DNA of 64,000 bases. It comes from DATBJG01 sp963790545. GTDB lineage: Bacteria; Acidobacteriota; Vicinamibacteria; Vicinamibacterales; JAMQPK01. The notes under the pieces were generated by a model that did no database searches, was not told the DNA's origin, and worked only from the letters and a program-made list of their open reading frames with translations. Of this stretch, positions 1-8,638 are shown piece by piece (position 1 is the first letter of the stretch; every line of letters begins with the position of its first letter). The stretch spans positions 62,001 to 126,000 of the forward strand of contig CAWBPA010000016.1 of the NCBI GenBank assembly GCA_963790545.1. The letters are read 5' to 3'. The translations under genes were made by a program, and so were the position numbers.

Positions 1-618
1 TGGCTCGCAGCCGATCCGACGCTGGCGCCCTGGCCCGATCCCACGGACCAGGCGGTGTTTCAGACAGGCGCCTGGATCCTGCCGGATGAGCGGCCGCTGT
101 GGCGCGAGCTGGAGGCGTTCCTCGAGACCGGCGACCCGCCCGTCTACTTCGGCTTCGGCAGCGCGCGCGTGCCGCAAGACTTCAGTCAGGTGATGATCCA
201 GACCGCCCGCGCGCTCGGGCGCCGTGCGATCCTGTCCCGTGGGTGGGCCGATCTGTCGCTCGTGGACAACGCCCCCGACTGCCTGGCCATCGGCGAGGTC
301 AACGTGCAGGCGCTGTTCAAACGAGTCGCGGCCATCGTCCACCACGGCGGCGCGGGCACCACCACCGCAGCCGCGTTAGCCGGTACACCCCAGGTCGTCA
401 TCCCGCAGGTGTACGACCAGCACTACTGGGCACAACGAATCCATCACCTCGGCATCGGAACCGCGCACGCCCTCGGCGCACCAACCACGGACTCGCTGAC
501 GAGCGCGCTCGAGCACGCCCTCCAACCCGAGGTGGTTGCGCGTGCCCGATCCATCGCCACTCGAGTGCGCAGCGACGGCGCACAGGCCGCCGCCCGGCGT
601 TTGATCAGCGGCGCTTGA
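1..618 (+). CDS. Glycosyltransferase family 1 (UGT/MGT-like), 3' part
   Basis: The gene is cut by the left edge: the frame is open from base 1, and the GTG at 55 is probably internal. The visible part is the C-terminal nucleotide-sugar-binding half of a GT-B glycosyltransferase. It shows the donor-site HHGGAGTT motif, followed by a PQV(I)PQ..DQ..WA segment typical of macrolide/sterol glucosyltransferases. Such enzymes move a sugar from an NDP-sugar to a lipid or small molecule in the cytoplasm. The acceptor-binding half lies outside the window, so the substrate cannot be named. Confidence 0.85.
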   Translation, partial: WLAADPTLAPWPDPTDQAVFQTGAWILPDERPLWRELEAFLETGDPPVYFGFGSARVPQDFSQVMIQTARALGRRAILSRGWADLSLVDNAPDCLAIGEVNVQALFKRVAAIVHHGGAGTTTAAALAGTPQVVIPQVYDQHYWAQRIHHLGIGTAHALGAPTTDSLTSALEHALQPEVVARARSIATRVRSDGAQAAARRLISGA

Positions 619-803
619 CGCCGACGGGAGTCCGGGCGCATCCTGAAGATGGCGGCGATCCACGCCAAACCTCTTGAGGCCCCACCCCGGCCGGGGCCCG
701 CTGTGAGGCAAAGGGGGGCATACTCCCGGATTCACATCGTCTACAACCTTTGCGTGCCAGGTGCGCGCTGCCGGGGAGTGAGCCCGTGGCGCGTGCAAAG
801 GAG

Positions 804-1442
804 ATGAGACGATGCCCCGCCAGAAAGATCTCAAGCGACGTCATCTCGAAAACCAAACCGAAACAGCCGCCGGCGCCGGAAGTAGATTTGTCAGCGCTGG
901 CTGGCGTGGCCGATCACTTGATCGAATCGAAAACCGGAAAGACCTGGCAGCAGTGGGTGGAACTGCTCGACGCCGACAATGCCGCGGCAATGAAGCACCG
1001 CGACATTGCGATGCTCGTCCGTGACAAGTACGGCGTGGGCGACTGGTGGACACAAACCGTCACCGTCTGTTACGAACGCATCAAGGGGCTGCGGGAACGG
1101 GGCCAGCGCCGAGATGGAACTTACGAGGCCGGCAGAAGCCGGACGTTCAACGTCCCGGTGACCGCGTTGTTCAAAGCATGGGCCGACGACCGGACGAGAC
1201 GCCGCTGGCTCGACGGCGTCAAGATCGTCGTGCGCACGGCAACCGCGCCAAAGTCGATGCGGCTCCAGTGGCCCGACGGCACGCTCGTCGTTGTCGGGTT
1301 CACGCCAAAGGGCGATCGCAAGAGCGTGGTCTCGCTCGCGCACACGAAACTGCCCGACCGGGGCGCGTCGGAGAAAGCGAAGAAGTTCTGGACAGGCCGG
1401 CTCGACGCGCTGGGGTTGGTGTTTGCGAAACGGGCAACGTGA
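804..1442 (+). CDS. DUF4287 / SRPBCC-like conserved protein
   Basis: The body of the protein (from VADHLIESKTGKTWQQWVE on) matches the DUF4287 family: a short helical domain with KTGKTW and a VGDWWTQTVTV.YER motif, then a region resembling activator-of-Hsp90/SRPBCC folds. Function is unknown. The start is unclear. An AAGGAG at 798-803 touches the in-frame ATG at 804 but is ideally spaced for an ATG at 812 in another frame. That other frame begins MPRQKDLKR, which looks like a normal basic N terminus, so a one-base indel near 830-860 may join it to the body. Length of about 200 residues is normal for the family. Confidence 0.75.
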   Translation: MRRCPARKISSDVISKTKPKQPPAPEVDLSALAGVADHLIESKTGKTWQQWVELLDADNAAAMKHRDIAMLVRDKYGVGDWWTQTVTVCYERIKGLRERGQRRDGTYEAGRSRTFNVPVTALFKAWADDRTRRRWLDGVKIVVRTATAPKSMRLQWPDGTLVVVGFTPKGDRKSVVSLAHTKLPDRGASEKAKKFWTGRLDALGLVFAKRAT

Positions 1443-1464
1443 GTGAGAGCGCGTCAGTCTGTTT

Positions 1465-1580
1465 CACCACAGAGGCCACGGAGGACACAGAGAAAACTGA
1501 ACAAAAATACTCTGTGACCCCTGCTTGCCTCGCCGTAGCCACGGCGAAGGCGGGTGACCTCCGTGGTGAAAAGCGTTTTT
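1465..1580. repeat. Dispersed repeat, family D (CCACAGAGGCCACGGAGGACAC type)
   Basis: The stretch reads as a run of 'cacagagg-cacggagg-acacagag' units and closes with the complementary 'acctccgtggtgaa', so the whole can fold. Similar text lies at 23378-23480 and 54018-54170. Sequences of this kind are common between genes in Planctomycetes, Verrucomicrobia and Acidobacteria. No gene is visible in it. Confidence 0.6.
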
Positions 1581-1582
1581 CA

Positions 1583-2110
1583 CTATCGGCGGGGCGATCT
1601 CAGGTCGCGATAGCCGGCGTCGTATCCGGCCAGGAAGCCTTCGCGATAGGTAATCCGGTACTGCTCCTTCGATCCGTACTCGTCCTCGTACTCATGATCG
1701 GCCGAGCGATAACGCCCGTGGCGCTGGGGATTGTACCGATCGTTGTCGTCGGCATCCTCCAGGCCTTTGTCGTACCCATCCTTATATCCCTGCGAGTACG
1801 CGGGCCCGCCGTTCCAGCCACCACGATTGCCCGGGAAGCGGTCCGGATACGGGTACTGCCCGAAGACGTCTCCCCGGCGTGAGCGTGACGAGTCCGATCC
1901 ATAAATCACGCGCGCCGATCGATCGCGTCGAGCGATGTTCTCGGCCTGACGGCAATTCATCGGTGCAGGCTGACGGTTGGCCGGCAGCCGGTCGTACCAC
2001 ACGCGACACACGTCGTTGGGCCGGCGGCCACGGTTCCCGTTACCTTGCGCATCGAGCGTCGCCGGAACCATCAGTCCGATGACGAGCACAGCGAGAGCTC
2101 CAGTTTTCAT
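1583..2110 (-). CDS. Secreted Gly/Tyr/Asp-rich hypothetical protein
   Basis: The likely start is the Met at 2110 (MKTGALAVLVIG...), giving a classic Sec signal peptide with cleavage after TLDA-QG. The mature protein is hydrophilic. Its C-terminal half has imperfect repeats of the form YSQGYKDGYDKGLEDA / YREGFLAGYDAGYRD, a G-Y-x-D/A-G periodicity seen in many Acidobacteria exported proteins of unknown role. Two cysteines (VCRVW, NCRQ) sit in the N-terminal half and could form a disulfide. It is divergent from nothing obvious and appears monocistronic. No function can be assigned. Confidence 0.7.
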   Translation of the reverse strand: MKTGALAVLVIGLMVPATLDAQGNGNRGRRPNDVCRVWYDRLPANRQPAPMNCRQAENIARRDRSARVIYGSDSSRSRRGDVFGQYPYPDRFPGNRGGWNGGPAYSQGYKDGYDKGLEDADDNDRYNPQRHGRYRSADHEYEDEYGSKEQYRITYREGFLAGYDAGYRDLRSPRR

Positions 2111-2250
2111 CTCCATCCTCCAAAGGAACACTGGGGGTCACAGTGCAGGATGGATGCCAGCTCAGTGCTTGGAAATTTCCGCAGAATTCCGGCGGGATCT
2201 GCGACCGTGTTCTCTTTCGAGCGACTTTGAAAAAGGACGGTGGCGGCGTA

Positions 2251-2350
2251 CGGCAGGCCTAAAGGCCTGCGCTACGTACGATCGCGTCCGGGAGACCTAG
2301 CACAGACCAGGCACAGCACCAGGCACGCAGCACCAGGCACTAAGCACCCG
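2251..2350. repeat. Dispersed hairpin repeat, family A, followed by 'caccaggca' direct repeats
   Basis: A perfect small palindrome (aggcctaaaggcct) is followed by gcgctacgtacg, the core of family A, also present near 3040-3150, 20664-20800, 36250-36320 and 63885-63950. From about 2297 the sequence turns into short direct repeats of 'gcaccaggca'. This fills the gap between the secreted protein and the TonB-like gene. No coding potential is seen. Confidence 0.6.
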
Positions 2351-2352
2351 CT

Positions 2353-3036
2353 TCAGGGATTCACAATGACCGGCTGGCGGAATCCGAAGATCACGTACAC
2401 ATAAGAAGGCGTTTTCGTCGGCGTGAATCGCCAGGCGCGCACGGCTTCGAGCGACACCTGTTCGAACCCGCTGCCGGCACCGATGATCTTGGCCTCCGAC
2501 ACGGTCCCGTTCTGCGCGACGGCCAGCTCCACCAGGACGATGCCGTCAAAGAGCGCCTGCAGTGGATACGCGGGGACGATGATTTGCGTCGGAAACGGCA
2601 CGCGATCGGAAGGCTTCTTGAGGTTCTTGGGGACTTCGCCAAGGCCCGGCTGGTTGTAGATTGCTGGCGGCCGGAACACACCGGCGACGAGCACGCTCGA
2701 CTCCGTTGCGCGCGGCTTTTCGTTCGGATTGGCGATCGTGGCGGGCGCAAAGTTCCAGGTGCGCACCGCGTCGACAACGAGCTGGGTAAACGGCGGCGTG
2801 GCGCGCAGCGTCTGCACGTCGCGAACGACGCCCTGCTCGTCCACGACCAGTTCGACCAGGACTTCCCCACCGCTGACGGCGAGCGTCGGCTGCGAGATGG
2901 GCAGAAACGTTTTCAGCGCTCGTGCCGGCGAGAATTTTGCGCTTCCGGCCTGACCGGCAACGAGGATTGCAATGAGAAGGAATCGCACCAGAGTTTGTCC
3001 TCTGATATTCTCGGTTGTTTTGAGCAGCGCCCGCAA
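2353..3036 (-). CDS. Energy-transducer TonB-like protein with two TonB C-terminal domains
   Basis: An N-terminal hydrophobic segment (about residues 18-32, VRFLLIAILVAGQAG) acts as signal or anchor. Two TonB-C-type modules follow: EVLVELVVDEQGVVRDVQTLRATPPFTQLVVDAVRTWNFAPA (about 58-100) and IVLVELAVAQNGTVSEAKII...VSLEAVRAWRFTP (about 167-210). The pattern GxVxDVxVxxGxxxLxxAAxxAVxxWxF is the hallmark of the family. There is no ExbB/ExbD partner nearby and no proline-rich spacer, so an envelope role other than classical energy transfer is possible. It is common in Acidobacteria as a stand-alone gene. Confidence 0.8.
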   Translation of the reverse strand: MRALLKTTENIRGQTLVRFLLIAILVAGQAGSAKFSPARALKTFLPISQPTLAVSGGEVLVELVVDEQGVVRDVQTLRATPPFTQLVVDAVRTWNFAPATIANPNEKPRATESSVLVAGVFRPPAIYNQPGLGEVPKNLKKPSDRVPFPTQIIVPAYPLQALFDGIVLVELAVAQNGTVSEAKIIGAGSGFEQVSLEAVRAWRFTPTKTPSYVYVIFGFRQPVIVNP

Positions 3037-3039
3037 TCG

Positions 3040-3150
3040 CGGGATGGCGGGACTGCCGGACCGCCGGATCGCCGGACCTAAAGGTCCGGCCTACGTACTG
3101 TCAGGCCTAAAGGTCCGGCCTACGTACGCGATCCCTACGTACGCGATCCA
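3040..3150. repeat. Dispersed hairpin repeat, family A (tandem copies)
   Basis: Two near-identical units 'cctaaaggtccggcctacgtac' lie in tandem, after a run of 'gccggatcgccgga'. A third partial copy 'tacgtacgcgatcc' is doubled. The units form ggacc-taaa-ggtcc hairpins. They lie between the TonB-like gene and the radical SAM promoter. Confidence 0.65.
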
Positions 3151-3179
3151 AAAAGCTGGAGCGGTACGCCTGCCCGGAT

Positions 3180-3211
3180 GTGACAGTATTTTTTCGGGAA
3201 ACTTGTATAAT
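3180..3211 (+). promoter_or_regulatory. Putative sigma-70 promoter of the radical SAM gene
   Basis: A perfect TATAAT lies at 3206-3211 and GTGACA at 3180-3185, with a rather long spacer of about 20 bases. The -10 box ends only eight bases before the ATG at 3220, which would make the transcript leaderless unless translation starts further in. Confidence 0.45.
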
Positions 3212-3219
3212 TCCGCGCA

Positions 3220-5022
3220 ATGCATACGCCACAGGAGGGCCTCCTGACGGAACCTGGCAAGCTGATTGTCATTACCGCCCCGCTGACCGAAGTCATCGAT
3301 CACGCCGGGTACTTCATCCAGATGAGCATGGCGTCGCTCCCCATCTGGCTCGAAGGCATTCTCAACCGCAAATATCCCAAATGGCGCGCCGTCGAACACA
3401 ACGACGACGGCACCGCGCGCATGATGCCCGCCGGCGCCCGGCTCCTGGAAATTTCTCTCCTCCGCCGCTATGCGCCCGAGGATGTGGTGTGCTGTTATCC
3501 GGCCGATCTGCACAAGTTCGTCGGCCCGCGGACACGAATCGTGGCCGTCTCGACGCACAACCCGCTGGGCGTGACGTTTGCGGCAGGCGTGTACACGTCA
3601 ATTTTCGGATCGTCGAAGCAGCCCATCAACGCCCACTACGCCCGCGAGCTGTTCGCAGCAATCAAGGCGAACCCTTATCGCAGCACCTTCAAGGTGATCG
3701 TGGGCGGCTCGGGTGGATGGCAGATCATCCAGACCAACGCGTACGAAGAGCTCAGCGTCGACTGCGTGGTCGAAGGACGCAGTGAATCGGCGCAGACGCT
3801 CGAGGTCTTTGCGAAAGCCATCCAGGGCGAGACGCTGCCGCGACAGATCGAGGTCCTGCACCCGAAGGACCGCGACGGCATCCTCTTCCCCGACAAGCGC
3901 ACGACGTTTGGCGTCGTGGAAATGACCACGGGATGCGGCCGGCGCTGTCAGTTCTGCGTCCCCGACCTCAACCCGCAGATCGATCTTCCCAAGGACAAGA
4001 TCCTTGCGGCGGTTCGCGCGAACGTCCGCGAAGGGAACAAGCAGATCTCCCTGGCGACAGAAGACATGTTCATCTGGGGCCAGGTCCATACCGACACGCC
4101 GTTCTACTTCCCCAATCGCGAAGCGCTGCTGGACCTGTTCTCGGAGGTCGTCAACACACCCGGCGTCGAACTGCACGTGCTCAGCCACGCGACGATGGCG
4201 CCGGCTGTTGTGGATCCGTTGCTCATCGAGAAGCTGTCGGACATGCTGCTGCCGAAGAGCCCGATCCGTCTGCCGCTCCTCAGCACGCATCCCGAACAGC
4301 GCGCGCTCGTCCCGCTCATCGGTCTCGAGACGGGATCGGTGCGCATGGCCAAACAGATCATGCCCAGCAAGGGGGTTCCGTTTCCCATCGAGGAGTGGCC
4401 GAGCGTCTTCATCCGCGGGCTCGAAATCCTGAACCGGAACAACTGGTTCCCCGCCGTCACGCTCATCGTTGGCAACCCGGGCGAGACGGACGAGGACAAC
4501 CTGGCGACGCTCGACCTGATTTACGAGGTCGAGCGACGTGGGCTGTTTGCGTTTTTCATTCCCTCCATCTTCACGCCGCTCCACGACACGCGGATGGAAC
4601 AGAAACAGGGCGTCACCGAGACGGCCCAGCTCACGCCGCTGCAGTGGCAGCTGATGATGAAGTGCTGGAAGATGAACCTGCGGCCCGGCCAGAACAGCTG
4701 GTGGGCACCGACAGCGTGGCGCCTCGGTGCGCTTGGCATATGGGCTTGGAAGTTGCGCAAGCTGAACGGCCCGCACTTCACATGGCCGCTCCTGATGTTC
4801 TCGAGCGCCCTGCCGGAACGACTGATGGGAGCGATGGGCAAGATCCACGTGGGTACGCCGCTGGCCGTCAAGACCCGGAAGGAACTGCTCCAGACGATCA
4901 AGCCTCACCAGTGGCGTTACCTGCGCCGCGACAACGGCGATGTCCCGGACGCGCCGCCTCCATCGACACCGCCCGCGCAGACTCAACAACCGCTCACGCT
5001 GGTGCCGACACTGTCGCGTTAG
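3220..5022 (+). CDS. B12-binding-domain radical SAM protein
   Basis: The protein has 600 residues. The N-terminal part (about 10-220) resembles the cobalamin-binding fold found in many radical SAM enzymes, including a strand-loop VIVGGSGGWQ and an IVAVSTHNPLG segment. The radical SAM core starts at about 230 with the 4Fe-4S motif C239-x3-C243-x2-C246 (TTGCGRRCQFC). Later motifs are GLETGS and TLIVGNPGETDEDN, the usual SAM-binding and strand 6 signatures. The C terminus is proline-rich. The reaction is unknown; relatives do methyl transfers and ring rearrangements on lipids or tetrapyrroles. No partner gene is adjacent. Confidence 0.85.
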   Translation: MHTPQEGLLTEPGKLIVITAPLTEVIDHAGYFIQMSMASLPIWLEGILNRKYPKWRAVEHNDDGTARMMPAGARLLEISLLRRYAPEDVVCCYPADLHKFVGPRTRIVAVSTHNPLGVTFAAGVYTSIFGSSKQPINAHYARELFAAIKANPYRSTFKVIVGGSGGWQIIQTNAYEELSVDCVVEGRSESAQTLEVFAKAIQGETLPRQIEVLHPKDRDGILFPDKRTTFGVVEMTTGCGRRCQFCVPDLNPQIDLPKDKILAAVRANVREGNKQISLATEDMFIWGQVHTDTPFYFPNREALLDLFSEVVNTPGVELHVLSHATMAPAVVDPLLIEKLSDMLLPKSPIRLPLLSTHPEQRALVPLIGLETGSVRMAKQIMPSKGVPFPIEEWPSVFIRGLEILNRNNWFPAVTLIVGNPGETDEDNLATLDLIYEVERRGLFAFFIPSIFTPLHDTRMEQKQGVTETAQLTPLQWQLMMKCWKMNLRPGQNSWWAPTAWRLGALGIWAWKLRKLNGPHFTWPLLMFSSALPERLMGAMGKIHVGTPLAVKTRKELLQTIKPHQWRYLRRDNGDVPDAPPPSTPPAQTQQPLTLVPTLSR

Positions 5023-5163
5023 GCGATCGCGGCCGTCTGCTTTCACGACATGCCCCGATGCAGAACAAGTCATGTCCGATCCCGGACATGCCAATAACGG
5101 ACAGTTGCGTCAGGGAGCAGCACGTTATCTAATGGTGCTAGCACGAAAATCGTTCGTAGAGAC

Positions 5164-5397
5164 ATGCTCGTACGCATCATCAGGGTTCCCAGCGGCGTCA
5201 TCGATGGCTTCGATGTTGGAAGTTACAAGATCGGTTCGGTCTACGACCTGCCAATCAGTCTCGCCAGCGTGCTGATTCTCGACGGTTACGGGATTTCGGA
5301 AATGCGAGGTACGACCCACGAATCGACTGATCGGGGAAAAAGGGAACGAGCCTCGGACAAGCCACGAAACGGATCGAATCCGAAGTCTGAAGTCTGA
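5164..5397 (+). CDS. Small conserved hypothetical protein
   Basis: The protein has 77 residues. The first 47 (MLVRIIRVPSGVIDGFDVGS.Y..GSVYDLPISLASVLILDGYG) look like a small beta-rich module that I have seen as short proteins in Acidobacteria, often with response-regulator genes. The last 30 residues are charged and run into the AGTCTGA tandem repeat, so the natural stop may have been displaced by the repeat. No ribosome site of note. Function unknown. Confidence 0.5.
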   Translation: MLVRIIRVPSGVIDGFDVGSYKIGSVYDLPISLASVLILDGYGISEMRGTTHESTDRGKRERASDKPRNGSNPKSEV

Positions 5398-5413
5398 AGT
5401 CTGAAGTCTGAAA
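5383..5413. repeat. Tandem 7-mer AGTCTGA, four copies (family E)
   Basis: AGTCTGA is repeated four times head to tail and ends in 'aaaac', between the small protein and the convergent CoA-lyase. It resembles the 'cagttttcagttctgag' text seen at 23337-23370, 52393-52440 and inside the gene at 54757-54790. Confidence 0.7.
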
Positions 5414-5416
5414 ACT

Positions 5417-6289
5417 TTATGGCTTAGGGCCGGTGCGCGACGCAAGCTCGAGAACAGCCCGCGCGCGTTTCAGCAACGGCGGATCGATCATCTTTCCTTC
5501 GAATTCCATCACACCCCGGCCTTCAACCGTCGTCGCGTCATACGCCTCGATCAACCGCCGGCTGCGATCCACCTCTTCCGCCGTTGGAGAGAACACTTCA
5601 TTGGCCAGCGTGACCTGCCGCGGCAACAGGCACATCTTGCCGGTATAGCCCAGATTCCGGCCTGCCGCGGCATCCTGGCGGAACTGCTGATCGTCGCGAA
5701 TGTCCACGACCACCTGATCGATGGCCTCGAGGCCAGCCGCCCGCGCAGCCAGCACGACCTGCGAGCGCGCGTACAGCACTTCCAGCCCGCCAGCGGTTCT
5801 TCGGCCGCCAATATCCGTCATGAAATCCTCGCCGCCGAAACAGAGCGCGGAAAGATGGTCCTCGCCGCTCGCCGCCACCTGTGCCGCGGCCAAAACACCG
5901 GCCATCGATTCGATGATCCCAATCAGCTGAAGCCGCTTTCCACTCCCCCGCTGTTCCGCCGCCGCAAGCGCCCGTCCGAAGCGTTGCACGTCGGCCACCT
6001 CAGCGAGCTTTGGAATCATGAGGCCGTCCACGTCGGTTTCGAGGGCCGCGTCGATATCGGCCTCGCTGTGCGGCGAGGCAGGTTCGTTCGTCCGCACGAA
6101 AATGAGGCCCGTGACGCGCTGTTCGCGCAGGTGCGACACCACGCCTGGCAGCTCGCGGCGTGCCGCGGCCTTTTCACGTTCGGGCGTACCGTCCTCGAAA
6201 TCGATCACGAACGCATCGGCATCGGAGCGTGGAAATTTCTTCAGCAGGTCCGGACGGTTGCCGGGCGCAAAGAGCAGGCTTCGGATCAT
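5417..6289 (-). CDS. CoA ester lyase, HpcH/CitE family (malyl-/citramalyl-CoA lyase-like)
   Basis: The protein has 290 residues in a single TIM-barrel domain. It starts with the family signature RSLLFAPGNRPDLLKK. The Mg-binding acidic residues are visible in DFEDGTPEREK and FGGEDFMTDIG, with IIESMAGVLAA in between. Homologues cleave or thioesterify malyl-, methylmalyl- or citramalyl-CoA in the cytoplasm. The divergent MaoC hydratase 33 bases away supports a (methyl)malyl-CoA / mesaconyl-CoA type reaction pair, as in the ethylmalonyl-CoA or related C5 pathways. The exact substrate cannot be read from the sequence. Confidence 0.88.
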   Translation of the reverse strand: MIRSLLFAPGNRPDLLKKFPRSDADAFVIDFEDGTPEREKAAARRELPGVVSHLREQRVTGLIFVRTNEPASPHSEADIDAALETDVDGLMIPKLAEVADVQRFGRALAAAEQRGSGKRLQLIGIIESMAGVLAAAQVAASGEDHLSALCFGGEDFMTDIGGRRTAGGLEVLYARSQVVLAARAAGLEAIDQVVVDIRDDQQFRQDAAAGRNLGYTGKMCLLPRQVTLANEVFSPTAEEVDRSRRLIEAYDATTVEGRGVMEFEGKMIDPPLLKRARAVLELASRTGPKP

Positions 6290-6322
6290 TGGTGCCGGGA
6301 AGATGTGGTAAGGTGCTGCCGC

Positions 6323-6787
6323 ATGCCGGGTTTATTCTACGAACAATTCAAAGTGGATATGGTGTTCGAGCATCCGTGGTCGCGCACGGTGACCGAGGCC
6401 GACAACGTGCTCTTCAGCACGATGACGATGAACCCGCAGCCGCTGCACCTCGATGCCGAGTTTTCCGCCCGCACGGAGTTCGGTCAGCGCCTGGTCAACA
6501 GCCTCTTCACGCTCGGCCTCATGGTCGGCATGTCGGTGAACGATACGACATTCGGCACCACGATTGCGAATCTCGGGTTCACCGATGTTCGATTCCCCAA
6601 ACCGGTCTTTCACGGGGATACGCTGAAGGTCCGGACCACGGTGGTGTCGATGCGCGAAAGCAAGTCGCGCCAGGATGCCGGGCTGCTGGAGCTGCGGCAC
6701 ACGGCATTCAACCAGCGCGGCGAAGACGTGGCCACGTGTTTACGGACAGTGTTGGTACGACGAAAACACCTGAATCGAGATTCGTGA
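6323..6787 (+). CDS. MaoC-family (R)-hydratase / mesaconyl-CoA hydratase-like
   Basis: The start is the ATG at 6323 (MPGLFYEQFKVDMVF). The 154-residue protein is one hot-dog domain: VTEADNVLFSTMTMNPQPLHLDAEFS corresponds to the active-site D/H loop of MaoC dehydratases, followed by FGQRLVNSLFTLGLMVG and FPKPVFHGDTLKVRTTV. Members hydrate enoyl-CoA or mesaconyl-CoA. It is transcribed divergently from the CoA ester lyase, with a shared 33-base gap, which suggests a common pathway and promoter region. Confidence 0.88.
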   Translation: MPGLFYEQFKVDMVFEHPWSRTVTEADNVLFSTMTMNPQPLHLDAEFSARTEFGQRLVNSLFTLGLMVGMSVNDTTFGTTIANLGFTDVRFPKPVFHGDTLKVRTTVVSMRESKSRQDAGLLELRHTAFNQRGEDVATCLRTVLVRRKHLNRDS

Positions 6788-6920
6788 TACGAGTGAATCG
6801 TTGGTGATTGCGATGGAACAGTGTTATTGGACGAATAGACGGCGGACCTTTGAGTCCGCCGTTCGCCGTCACGCGATATCGACGTCGTGAGCTGCACCAA
6901 TGCCGGACCAATAAGGTCCG
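6772..6920. repeat. Intergenic repeats: family F plus hairpins
   Basis: The text 'gattcgtgatacgagtgaatcgttggtgatt' around 6775-6810 matches family F (also at 29433-29465 and 36147-36225). A perfect seven-base-pair hairpin ggcggac-ctttga-gtccgcc occupies 6841-6860, and ggacc-aataa-ggtcc lies at 6905-6918. The second hairpin sits just after the stop of the minus-strand oxidoreductase and could act as terminator for both converging genes, though no T-run follows. Confidence 0.5.
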
Positions 6921-6922
6921 AG

Positions 6923-8476
6923 TCAAGTACTCCGATCGGGCGTCGCGTGCTCTTTGCCCAGCTCGATCGCCTTCAAGCGCTTCTCGGCGGGACCGGCCAT
7001 CACTTCGCCGTGTGCGGTGAAAGCGCGAGCCGTGGCACGGGCAGTCCCACGTCCCTTCGGCCGAATTCCAGGCCACCAGGCAGCCCATGTGCGTGCACAC
7101 GGCTGACACGAGCGATGACGCTGCCCTCGTCGTCTCTGGATGCGGCCACACGCTCGCCGTCGATCTCGATGACCTTGCCTTCGCCGCTCTTCACGGCGCG
7201 CAGTGACTTGCCTTCCGGCGCCGACGAAGCGGTCGCGAACCATGTAGTACGGGTAGTCGGCGTTTTCCTTCACGTAGTCCCACAGCGCCGCGCGCTGACG
7301 CTTCGTGCGACCGACGTCGAACAGCTCCTTCCACGGATTGGTGCGCCCCGTCGCCGCATCGCACGCCATCATGGCCGCCAGCGTGCCGAACGTCATGCCG
7401 TTCCCTGAGAACCCGGTGGCCACGAACTGCCGCTCGGCGGTCTCTCCGATGTACGGAAGCCCGTCGTGGGTCTCGATCACCTGTCCCGACCAGCGACTGG
7501 TCACGTCAACACCTGGAACGAGGCGTCGCAGCATCTGCTCGACCTCGTCGTAACACGCTTTCGTATCCGTGACCTGGCCGGTGCGGTGGTCGCCGCCTCC
7601 GAGGATGACGCGGTCTCGATCGCCCTCGCCATCGATCAGCCGCAGGTAGTAATAAGGCGTGCCCGTATCCCAGAACAGCGCGTCGGGGATGGTGCCCCTG
7701 GGCACGGTGCCGCCAACGACGTAGGTGCTGGGACAAAAACAGTTTCGTCTGCAGCAGGCTCGCGCTGAGATAGCCGGCCTTTCCCATCATCGGGTCGTGC
7801 GTGGCAATCACGACGTAGTCGGCATCGATGGTGTAATCGCCGGCTTTGACAGACTGGTCGCGCACCTCGGTCACCTCGGTGCGCTCGAACACGTAACTGC
7901 CGTCGCCGGTAATCTGTGTGACCAGGCCCGCGAGGTAGCGGAGCGGGTGAAACCTCGCCTGCGCGTCGAACGCCACGCCGGGACGACGGACGAACGGGAC
8001 GGTATCGAGATACTGCGCCTCGAAACCGAGCTTCGACGCCAGGCTTGCCTCTTTCTCGAGCGACTCGTCGGCCGAAGAAGGCTCGGTCACAGGCGCGTGC
8101 ATGTAGCCGGTACCCACTCGAATGCGCACGCGATGTGTTCGGTCTGGATATTCTCGTCAATCCGAGCGATGGCGGCCCGGCCGGCGTCCCAGACGGCCCG
8201 CGCGTCGTCTTCTCCGAGCGCGTTCACGAGCCTGCTCAGTGGTTGATCGGTCACGTAAGACAGGTGCGCGGTCGTGTAGCTCGTGTCGACACCCCCGCAA
8301 CGGCCGCGCTCGACGAGTGCGACCCGCCGCCCCTGTGACTTCAAAAGATACGCCGCGGTGATGCCGGTGATTCCGGCGCCGACAACGACCACGTCAACCG
8401 CAAGATCGCGGTTCAGTGCCGGGAATTTGGGCATTGCCGACGATTCGGCCCAGTAAGACGTTGTATCGAAGGCCAT
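6923..8476 (-). pseudogene. FAD-dependent oxidoreductase with C-terminal Rieske domain, five frameshifts
   Basis: Reading from the ATG at 8476, a DAO-type FAD protein is clear: Rossmann VVVVGAGITGITAAYLLKSQG, then ATHDPMMGK, DGLPYIG and ATGFSGNGMTFG. The C-terminal Rieske [2Fe-2S] ligands are in VCTHMGC and CPCHGSRF. The reading frame changes near 8105, 7730, 7205, 7120 and 7025, yet every segment stays conserved in its own frame and has no internal stops. About 515 residues would result. The family (glycine oxidase-Rieske fusions) is known in soil bacteria. Either sequencing indels or very recent decay fits; the dense errors make the former likely. Confidence 0.75.
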
Positions 8477-8638
8477 GTCGAGTCCTCCGACGTCTATCCA
8501 AAGCAATTGCCTCGCCAAAGCGATTGGCTCGGCAGCAATTGGCTCGCCGGCGCCCCGGACACTCGTCAATTCGCGGCTCCAATCTTGCTTCCGTCATGGC
8601 GGTTGGAGGTTCTGCCGAAAAAATGGTCTGACCGGACT

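Noticed and set aside
3598..5094. 498-codon open frame antisense to the radical SAM gene
   Set aside because: It is the mirror of a well-supported enzyme in high-GC DNA; its product is Arg/Asp/Glu-rich, with no motif.
6923..8476. Several separate small genes for the FAD and Rieske parts
   Set aside because: The fragments line up in order as one known fusion family with single-base frame changes, so one broken gene is simpler.
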